Assembly: GCA_031769625.1 (NCBI GenBank)
Contig: JAUIMM010000601.1
Location: 1,592,501-1,656,500 of the forward strand
DNA: 64,000 nucleotides
Direction of reading: 5' to 3'
DNA from: Taudactylus pleione
Taxonomy: Eukaryota; Chordata; Amphibia; Anura; Myobatrachidae
Made by a program: the position numbers and the translations under genes. Position 1 is the stretch's first letter, and each line of letters starts with the position of its first letter. This document shows positions 56,171 through 64,000 of this stretch, one piece after another. A model generated the notes under the pieces. That model was not told the DNA's origin, ran no database searches, and saw nothing but the letters and a program-made list of their open reading frames with translations.

Positions 56171-58130
56171 ATGGAGGACAAAAATTTATCCGATAAAATT
56201 AAAATAGGGAAAGATCCAGAATCACTTCCTCCAAGTGCTGAAGCTGTTGCCACTAGTCATGACATAGATGATGAAATGCCATCAACGTTGTCTTCCAAGG
56301 CTGTTGCCCCATGTCATAGTAGAGGGCATATAAATTCCCATATGCCAAACTTCAGGAAAATTACCTTAAAAATAAATTTAAATCATCTGAGGTGAAACGT
56401 AAACTTGCCAATATGCCATTTACGAAATGAAGTGGCAAGGAACGCGCTAAGGTCATTTCCTATGTTCGTGACTAGTGGTTCAGCTACACATGATGAAGGT
56501 AGCCCTCCTCCTCCCACTAGAAAAATTAGTGGTTTATCTTCACATGATGATGGAAGCCCTCCTCCCGCTAGAAAAATGAAAAGAGTTAAGCTGGCAAAAG
56601 CACAGCAAAGAACTGTGCGTTTTGATTCTAAGACGACATCACAAGTCCCCAAGGAGAGTCCAAGTGTGGCAACTGTTGCGATGTCTGACCTTCCAAACAC
56701 TGTACGGGAAGAGGTGGCTCCTTCCACCATTTGCACTCCCTCTGCAAGTGCTGGAAAGAGTACCCACATTCCACTTGCTGATATTCAAATTGAAGATGTC
56801 ACTGCTGAAGCACAACAGGATGAGGATATTGGTGTAGCTGGTGCTGAGGAGAAAGTTGACGAGGAGGATTCTGATGGTGAGGTGGTTTGTTTAAATTAGG
56901 CACCAGTGGAGACAGTTGCTGTCCTTTGGGATGAAAAAGCCCATCACAGTCATGCCTGGGTAGAAGACCAAACATTCCACCTCTTTGGTCTGGAAATATT
57001 TCTATCCAAATCTGGACAACAACTGTCTTGCCATATGTACTGTATGTAAAGGTGGAATAAGTAGGTGTAGGGACATTAACCACCTAGGAACATCCTCCAT
57101 TATATGTCACCTGCAGCGCGTTCACAAAAAGTTACTGTCAAGTTCAGAAACTGTGACTAAGGCCGTAAGCTTCCAGGGACACCTAAATCCCTTTGTCCTG
57201 TTGTATTCAAGCACCTGCAAACCACACTGTCCTCTCCCTCCTCCTCAATTTCCTTCTCAGTCAGGATTGGAAGTAGTCCTGTAGGCCATGTCACTGGCAT
57301 GACTGACTCTCCTATCCCGTATTCCTCCGGAGGATCCTGCATTGCTACGCCTACTGCTCCCGCTGCTGCTGTTGCTGCTGGGTGCTGTTCATCATCCCAT
57401 AGAGGAAGAAGGAACACCACTACTTCCTTTACTAAGCAATTGACCCTCCAGCAGTCCTTAGCGAGGAGGATGAAGTATGACAGCAGTCATCCTGTTGTAA
57501 AGCAGATAACTGAGGCCTTGACAGCTATGTTGGTGGTAGATGTGCATCCAGTATCTGCCATTATTACAGTGGGATTTAGACAATTGTTGGAGGTAGCATG
57601 TCCCCGGTACCAAATCCCATCTAGATTCAACTTCACTAGGCAGTCGATACTGAGAATGTACAGAGACATCAGAAAAAGTGTCCTCAGTGTCCTAAAAATG
57701 TGGTTGAACCAAAGTCCAATTAACCATGGACATGTGGACAAGAGGAACAGGGCAGACTAAGCACTATATGACTGTGAAAGCCCATTGTGTAAATGTATCG
57801 CCTTACGCAGCAATAACAGCAGCATCACCAATAGCAGCATCTCAGAAATGCCAGCTCGTTCTAAGGCAGACTATGCTGTGTATCACCGGTTTAAGTAAGA
57901 GGCACACCGTCGACAATCTCTTAGAGAGTCTGACGGGAATCATCACACAATGGCTTATCCCAATTAGACTCTCCTGGGATTTGTGATATCTGACAATGCC
58001 ACCAATATTGTGTGGGCATTAAATCTGGGCAAAATTTAACACGTCCCATGTTTTGCGCACACAATATATTTGGTGGTGCAGAATTTTCTGAAAAACAACA
58101 AGGGCGTGCAGGAGACATTTTGGACAAGGA
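56171..58130 (+). pseudogene. hAT transposase, copy C, C-terminal half deleted
   Basis: The ATG at 56171 (MEDKNLSDKIKIGKDPESLP) is followed by the acidic/basic N terminus, with damage near 56396-56405 and a stop near 56899; the BED finger CTVCKGGISRCRDINHLGTS...HLQRVH (about 57040-57125) in another frame; the hAT N-terminal domain (GFRQLLEVACPRYQIPSRF); DMWTRGTGQ with the first catalytic Asp (about 57728); and DNATNIV with the second (about 57994). After VVQNFLKNNKGVQETFW (about 58127) the sequence jumps to the 3' untranslated region, so the insertion domain and dimerisation motif are gone. At the second stop of copy A this copy has CAG, showing the ancestral codon. Confidence 0.85.
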
Positions 58131-58938
58131 CAATTCCATCTTGCATCTCTTTTTTTTCATTGCTGAATATACTCTTTGGGTCCTAGTTTTTGAAACTGCC
58201 ATCCTGTCTGCAACTGGAAAACCAATCCAGATCCAAAACACGTAGAAAGATCCAGATCCAAAACCAAAACACGAAAAGTTTCTGGTGCACACAATATATA
58301 TATTAGGGGTGTGCACCGGCCACTTTTCGTGTTTTGTGTTTTGGTTTTGGATCTGGATCTTTCTTCATGTATTGGATATGGATTGGTTTTGCCAAAACCA
58401 CCCTTCCGTGTTTTGGGTTCTGGGTTTTGTGTTTTGGATCTGTATTTTTTTTAAAAAAAGCATAAAAACAGCTAAAATCACAGAATTTGTAGGTTTTTCT
58501 GCTCCTATGCTATTACTAACCTCAATAACCTTAATTTCCACTCATTTCCAGTCTATTCTGAACACCTCACACCTCACATTAGTGTTTTTATGTCCAAAAG
58601 GTTGCACCGAGGTAGATGGATGACTATGTTAAGAGATACAAGTGGGCGGCACAAACACGTGGTCCATCTAGGAGTGACACTGCAGTGGCAGACAGGATGG
58701 CAGTTTGAAAAACTAGGCCCCAAACAGTACATAATTCAAAGAAAAAAAAGAGGTGCAAGATGGAATTGTCCTTGGGCCCTCCCACCCACCCTTATGTTGT
58801 ATAAACAGGACATGCACACTTTAACAAACCAAACATTTCAGCACCAGGGTCTGCCACACAACTGTTGCTGAAATGATTGGTTCGTTTGGGTCCCCACAAA
58901 ACAAGCTGGCAATTAATCTGTCTCTGTACAAACTGGCT

Positions 58939-59339
58939 CTACGGAGGTAAGATGAAATCCTCATCCTCCTCATCCACCGATTCCTCACCCTCTTCAGTGT
59001 TGTGTACATCCTCATCCTCACAGAGTATTAATTCGTCCAAGCTGGAATCCACAACCACAGGTCCCTCTGTACGTTCTGGAGGCTGGTCTCCCTGGAAGAG
59101 TTGATAATTCATTTTATGAACATCATCTTCTCCACATTTTGTGGAAGCAACCTCCTACACCTTTTGCTGACAAGGTTCCCGGCTGCACTAAACACTCTTT
59201 TGGAGTACACACTGGAGGGGGGGCAACTCAGGTAAAATTGAGCCAGTTTGTACAGGGACCTCCAAATTGCCTCTTTTTCCTGCCAGTACAGGTACGGACT
59301 GTCTGACATGCCTACTTGGATGCTGTCACCGATGTAATT
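58939..59339 (-). pseudogene. hAT transposase C-terminal fragment, copy D
   Basis: YIGDSIQVGMSDSPYLYWQE and SSVYSKRVFSAAGNLVSKRC: the hAT dimerisation motif with E-to-K in SERVFS, a change at a conserved position. The same frame loss as in copy B occurs near 59113 (MMFIK then stop). It breaks off at 59339 at the type-2 array, the same joint as copy B. Confidence 0.83.
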
Positions 59340-60587
59340 CTTTAACAGACAGATGCATGCTCGTCGCTGCTGCTTTGAGGATGCAGGTGCGGCTACAGCC
59401 CACACAATTCACAAAGACAGAAAAAAAAGAAATTTTTTTTATTTTTTGTGGAGCGCACTTTGAGGGTTACACCACCCTTTAACAGACAGACGCACGCTTG
59501 TCGCTGCTGCTTTGAGGATGCAGTTGCAGCTACTGCGCATACATTTCACACACAAACACAGAAAAAAAGAAGATTATTTTATTTTGTTGGAGCGCACTTT
59601 GGGGGTAACACCACCCTTTAACAGACATACGCACGCTTGTCGCTGCTTCTTTAAGGATGCAGGTGCGGCTACAGCCCACACATTTCACAAAGACAGAAAA
59701 AAAAAGAAGAATTTTTTTATTGTTTGTGGAGCGCACTTTGAGGGTTACACCACCCTTTAACAAACAGACGCATGCTTGTTGCTGCTGCTTTGAGGACAGT
59801 ATCATATGCAGTGACAGTAGACTTGTCAGAAATTGTTGGCACGTCCTTCAGTCCGGACCAGATGTCCAAACTGGCCCTTGACTTATGACACAGGTGCACC
59901 CTTGGCACTGCTACTGTGTTGATTCACGTGCGGCTACATCGCACACAAGTCACAAACACATAAAAAAAATAGTTTGGTTTTTTTTGGAGCACTTTGAGGG
60001 TTACACCGCCCTTTAACAGACAGACGCACGCTTTTCGCTGCTGCTTTGAGGATGCAGGTGCGGCTACAGCCCACACAATTAACAAAGACAGAAAAAAAAA
60101 GAAGAATTTTTTTATTGTTTGTGGAGCGCACTTTGAGGGTTACACCACCTTTTAACAAACAGACGCACGCTTGTTGCTTCTGCTTTGAGGACAGTATCAT
60201 ATGCAGTGACAGTAGACTTGTCAGAAATTGTTGGCACGTCCTTCAGTCCGGACCAGATGTCCAAACTGGCCCTTGACTTATGACACAGGTGCATGCTTGG
60301 CACTGCTACTGTGTTGATGCACATGCAGCTACATCGCACACAAGTCACAAACACATAAAAAAAATAGTTGTTTTTTTTTGGAGCACTTTGAGGGTTACAC
60401 CACCCTTTAACAGACAGACGCAATCTTGTCGCTGCTGCTTTGAGGATACAGGTGCCGCTACAGCCCACACATTTCACAAATGCAGGAAAAAAATGAATTT
60501 TTTTATTGTTTGTGGAGCACACTTTGAGGGTTACACCACCCTTTAACAGACAGATGCACGCTTGTCGCTGCTGCTTTGAGGATGCAG
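59340..60587. repeat. Type-2 tandem array, copy D, about ten units
   Basis: Same unit as in copy B. It also holds two embedded transposase fragments (59796-59871 and 60191-60266), each preceded by GCTTTGAGG and followed by a type-1-like unit. The compound block of fragment plus units is repeated at a spacing of 395 bp, the same as in copy B (42445 to 42840). Confidence 0.92.
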
Positions 60588-60917
60588 GTGGAATCTAGAT
60601 GGGATTTGGAACCGGGGACACACTACCTCCATCAATTGTCTAAATCCCACTGCACTTATGGCGGATACTGGACGCACGGCTAACACCAACATAGCAGTCA
60701 AGACCTCAGTTATACGTTTTGCTTCAGGATGACTGCTGTCATACTTCATCCTCTTCGCTAGAGACTGTTGGAGGGTCAATTGTTTAGTAAAAGTAGTGGT
60801 GTTCCTACTTCCTCTCTGGGATGATGAACAACTCCAAGCAGCAGCAACAGCACTAGGAGGAAGTGGTTCTTGATCTTTCCCTATTTTATTTTCATCGGAG
60901 AAAGTTTAGTCCTCCAT
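60588..60917 (-). pseudogene. hAT transposase N-terminal fragment, copy D (BED finger deleted)
   Basis: The ATG at 60915-60917 is followed by an early stop (TTTAGTCC reads as a stop on the minus strand). The hAT N-terminal domain follows (LTLQQSLAKRMKYDSSH, GFRQLMEVVCPRFQIPSRF). The deletion joint lies at the same place as in copy B. Confidence 0.82.
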
Positions 60918-60939
60918 TTATGTTATATTGATATATACG

Positions 60940-61920
60940 TGCGGCTAATACGCACACAAACACAGAATTTTTTTTTTTATTTTTGCTGGAGAGTAGTGCA
61001 CTTTGTGGGTTACACCACCCTTTAAGAAATGAGCAAGCCGCCTCTTTACTTATGGGACACAGGCGCACGCTTGGCGCTGCTCCTTTGTTGATGCACGTGC
61101 AGCTAAAGCCCACACAATTCACAAACGCAGAAAATATTTTTTTATTTTGTTTGGAGTGCACTTTGGGGGTTACAGCACCCTTTAGCGGTCAATACAGCTG
61201 ACTCTTTATTTATGGGACACAGGTGCACGCTTGGCACTACTTTGTTGATGCACGTGCGGCTACTGCGCACACAATTCACAAACACAAAAAAATATATGTT
61301 TTTATTTTGTTTGGAGTGCCCTTTGGGGGTTACAGCACCCTTTAGCAGTCAATCCAGCCGGCCCTTTATTTATGGGACACAGGCGCACGCTTGGCACTAC
61401 TTTGTTGATGCATGTGCGGCTACTGTGCACACAATTCACAAACACAAAAAAATATATTTTTTTATTTTGTTTGGAGTGCCCTTTGGGGGTCACAGCACCA
61501 TTTAGCGGTCAATCCAGCTGGCCCTTTATTTATGGGACACAGGCGCACGCTTGGCACTACTTTGTTGATGCACGTGTCGCTACTGAGCACACAATTCACA
61601 AACACAAAAAAAATATATTTTTTTATTTTGTTTGGAATGCCCTTTGGGGGTTATAGCACCCTTTAGTGGTCAATCCAGCCGATCCTTTATTTATGGGACA
61701 CAGGCGCACGCTTGGCACTACTTTGTTGATGCACGTGCGGCTACTGCGCACACAATTCACAAATACAGAAAATATTTTATTTTGTTTGGAGTGTACTTTG
61801 GGGGTTACAGCACCCTTTAACGGTCAAGCCTGCCGGCCCTTTACTTATGACACAGGCGCACGCTTGGCACTACTTTGTTGATGCACGTGCGGCTTCTGCG
61901 CACACAATTCACAAACATAG
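60940..61920. repeat. Type-1 tandem array, copy D, six units
   Basis: GCACGCTTGGC cores at about 61066, 61227, 61384, 61544, 61707 and 61859. The four middle units share private changes (TATTTATGGGACACAGG, GTTTGGAGTGCCC), which suggests local amplification of one unit. Confidence 0.93.
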
Positions 61921-62029
61921 AAAATATTTATTTTTTTTTTGCACTTGGGGGGAGCACCCCTGATGGACAGAGCACCCCCTGGACAAAACTACAGCACCCC
62001 TTTAGGACTGGGACTCTGCACAGGACTTT

Positions 62030-62310
62030 GGAGTGGACACAGCCCCTATGGACAACTGACTGCACAACACAGTCCAGCCAGCCCCTATGGACTTTGGAGG
62101 AGTGGACACAGCTCCTATGGACAACAGCAGCACAGCACAACACAGCCTGCCCCTATGGACTTTGGAGGAGTGGACACAGCCCCTATGGACAACAGCAGCA
62201 CTGCACAACACAGCCAGCCCCTATGGACTTTGGAGGAGTGGACACAGCCCCTATGGACAACAGCAGCACAGTGCAGCACAGCACAACACTACACTGCACT
62301 ACACTACACT
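62030..62310. repeat. Leader repeats of hAT copy D
   Basis: Four copies of CCCCTATGGACTTTGGAGGA followed by GTGGACACAGCCCCTATGGA; copies A and B have two. Confidence 0.88.
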
Positions 62311-62390
62311 ACACAGCCCAGTCAGCCCTAACTCCCACCCTCCCTCTTCACTGTCCACAGCCGAGTGAGAAAATGGCGCCGACGCGGGTA

Positions 62391-62400
62391 CCTTATATAG
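62391..62400 (-). promoter_or_regulatory. TATA box of hAT copy D
   Basis: CTATATAAGG on the minus strand, in the same position as in copies A and B. Confidence 0.6.
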
Positions 62401-62559
62401 GATCCAAACCCACGAGACCCGGAAGGCAGGATGATGATGTTTTGCCTTGATTTCAGATCCGAGTCAGGCTGGAAAAGACGAGCCTTACTCGGATCGGCCT
62501 CGGATCGGGGGGGGGCTCGGGGGGGTTCGGATTTCAGAATCCGAACCTGCTCACCCCTA

Positions 62560-62564
62560 ATATA

Positions 62565-62601
<37 letters not shown>
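62560..62601. repeat. (TA)n microsatellite
   Basis: TA run, broken once by TTTA, flanking copy D. Confidence 0.95.
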
Positions 62602-62605
<4 letters not shown>

Positions 62606-63074
62606 TCCAAAGGTGCAGCACTCAAGACTCTCAATAATTCACTTCAACACTGGTAGTTCATAACAACATTTCAGTATTTACTACTGTCTTCAGGTTACAA
62701 ACATATCAGGAAAAAACAACCTTATATATCCTGTCACCACATGTGTATCACAACGGTTTTCCAGACTGGGACCGCTCACCCGTCCGTAGTCACCATATGA
62801 TGATGTCACCGCATTCTCCGACACGGGATGCCCCGTCAGTGCAGCCCATTACCATGGTTACAAAGAAGCGTCTTTACTATTCACACTCCAAAAATGGCAA
62901 CAAGGAATTACTCAATAGTCCCTGGTTCATTTTACAAGTAATGCAGTAATTGTTATGTCACCCTTATATTTAGAGACCTTTATACTTTATACAATGGTAA
63001 AAGTGGCTCCATCTGTAAATGCTTAGGAAAGTTAAAGTTAATTTGATGGTCATGTGTGTTATTTATTATTTGTA
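62602..63074. other. Unassigned, probably old repeat
   Basis: TGTCCAAAGGTGCAGCACTC and AACATTTCAGTATTTACTAC near the left resemble a fold-back repeat end that borders a TA run, as at 53314, but no partner arm was found. No gene. Confidence 0.4.
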
Positions 63075-63235
63075 GAGATAGACATTTCAGTTTTGCTGAA
63101 AACTGAACACACCCGAACATTGGGGTTCGATTTGAACTAAGTCCCTGCTTGGATCACTTTGGATATTTCGGAAGAACCAAGACCCGACTTGGATCTTCTC
63201 ATCAAGTTCAGAACTCAGATCTAAAAATCAGATAT
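63075..63235. mobile_element. Possible degraded hAT terminus
   Basis: GTAGAGATAGACATTTCAGT with arms TTTCAGTTTTG/AAAACTGAA and CACACCCGAA resembles 38369-38420. Weak evidence. Confidence 0.3.
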
Positions 63236-63489
63236 CATGTATTTTGGAATGCAATTAAGTTTCTCCCTTATGATTTTAAGTGCTCTGAGGTGGTTGGAAA
63301 TGAATGCTATTGATGTTCTTCATACTATACGAACAAAAACAAGTCCAACTCACTTCTGGTATGGGAAACTGATTGCTACTCCTCTTAGTGTGTTGCTAAA
63401 TATTTGGGTTCCACATGCCAGATATGGACGGCTGGAATATGGTGATATACACAAGTTGGGAATGTGAAAACAGATGGTGTCATAAAGCC
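63236..63489. other. Unassigned sequence
   Basis: Short frames without domains; nothing recognised. Confidence 0.4.
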
Positions 63490-63497
63490 ATTACTAT

Positions 63498-64000
63498 TAG
63501 GGATGAGCGGGTTCGGATATCTGAAATCCGAACCCCCCCGGGCCCCCCCCGATCCGAGTTGTATCTGAGTCAGGCTCGACTTTTCCCGCCAGACTCGGAT
63601 CTGAAATCGAGGCAAAATGTCTTCATCCCGCCTTCCGGATCTCGCAGGTTTTGGATTCAATAAAAGGTGCCCACGTCGGTGCCATTTTTCACTCCGGCTG
63701 TGGACAGAGAAGAGGGAGGGTAGGAGCTAGGGCTAGCTGGGCTGCGTTGTGCTGCTGTTGTCGATAGGGGCTGTGACCACTCAGTCCATAGGGGCTAACT
63801 GGGCTGTGTTGTTCTGCTGTTGTCCATAGGGGTTGGCTGGGCTGTGCTGTGCTGCTGTCATAGGGGCTGGCTGGGCTGTGGTATGCAGTCAGTTACAGTC
63901 ATAGGGGCTGTGTCCACTCCAAAGTCTATAGGGGCTGGCTGGACTTTCTTGTGCAGTGTCCCATAAAGGCTGTAGTCCTAGAGTTGGGCTGTAGTGTTGT
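63498..64000 (+). mobile_element. hAT DNA transposon, copy E (right part outside the window)
   Basis: Starts TAGGGATGAGCGGGTTCGG, preceded by ATTACTAT (possible 8-bp target copy). It has the palindrome with one change, C-runs, the ATCCGAGT/ACTCGGAT inverted pair, AATAAAAGG in place of the TATA box, GTGCCATTTTTCACTCCGGC, and the CCTATAGGGGCTGG-type leader repeats up to the window end. Same orientation as copy C. Confidence 0.88.

Larger units (their letters stand above)
54996..58292 (+). mobile_element. hAT DNA transposon, copy C, opposite orientation
   Basis: Starts TAGGTATGAGCGGGTTCAG with the same palindrome, TATA box (55157-55164), leader, about five type-1 units and a transposase pseudogene. 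It ends at ...GGTGCACAC; the last bases of the terminal repeat (CCCTA) are missing. It is followed after 11 bp of AT by copy D in the opposite orientation. No type-2 array, so it descends from the long form, with a 3' coding deletion. Confidence 0.88.
58304..62559 (-). mobile_element. hAT DNA transposon, copy D, same deleted form as B
   Basis: Ends TAGGGGTGTGCACCGGCC (58304) and inverted TAGGGGTGAGCAGGTTCGG (62559), with ATATATAT on both sides (58296-58303, 62560-62567). Layout as in copy B: C-terminal piece, type-2 array, N-terminal piece, six type-1 units, longer CAG-rich leader, TATA box at 62391-62400. Both deletion joints coincide with those of copy B. Confidence 0.92.

Overview
This window looks like intergenic or intronic DNA from a large, repeat-dense vertebrate genome, most likely an amphibian (frog or toad). 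The basis is the mix of hAT, PIF/Harbinger-like, Gmr1-like and Sushi/Tf1-like Ty3/Gypsy, L1/Tx1-like and CR1/Rex-like elements, plus AT-rich single-copy filler. The class is an inference from repeat types; no host gene, tRNA, rRNA or other RNA gene could be recognised. Nearly all long open frames are transposon genes or accidental frames through tandem repeats.

Layout. 1-7504: left-truncated hAT element (copy A) with a decayed BED-finger transposase on the minus strand and 23 tandem ~157-bp units in its leader. 7505-8560: GATA microsatellite. 9081-10190: hAT-like fragment. 11690-12300: minisatellite. 12938-17909: Sushi/Tf1-like LTR element with self-priming signals and one unusual gag-like frame, split by a 599-bp MITE. 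18455-24576: Gmr1-like LTR element with a SCAN-type capsid, protease and RNase H remnants, and a 549-bp MITE in its 3' LTR. 24967-33638: small inverted-repeat elements, a LINE tail and unassigned DNA. 33647-36486 and 36615-37956: two non-autonomous hAT elements with 8-bp target duplications, filled by minisatellites. 38480-39936: a nest of three MITEs. 40837-46469: complete hAT copy B. 46795-48753: unclassified repeats and a MITE. 49990-53235: L1/Tx1-like LINE remnant on the minus strand, split by another 549-bp MITE. 54996-58292 (copy C) and 58304-62559 (copy D): two hAT elements in opposite orientation, almost touching. 63498-64000: start of hAT copy E.

Three things tie the window together. 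(1) One hAT family occurs five times. Copies B and D have lost the BED finger and the catalytic core, and the core has been replaced by a second tandem array that carries fragments of the transposase gene. (2) A MITE family recognisable by GGGCCTGATTCAGAGC-like ends and 3-bp target duplications occurs about ten times; its 549-bp and 599-bp forms are almost continuous chains of perfect hairpins. (3) The Sushi-like element keeps a 12-nt match between its predicted transcript start and its primer-binding site, while its only protein has an inverted zinc-knuckle/capsid order. None of the elements appears autonomous as it stands.
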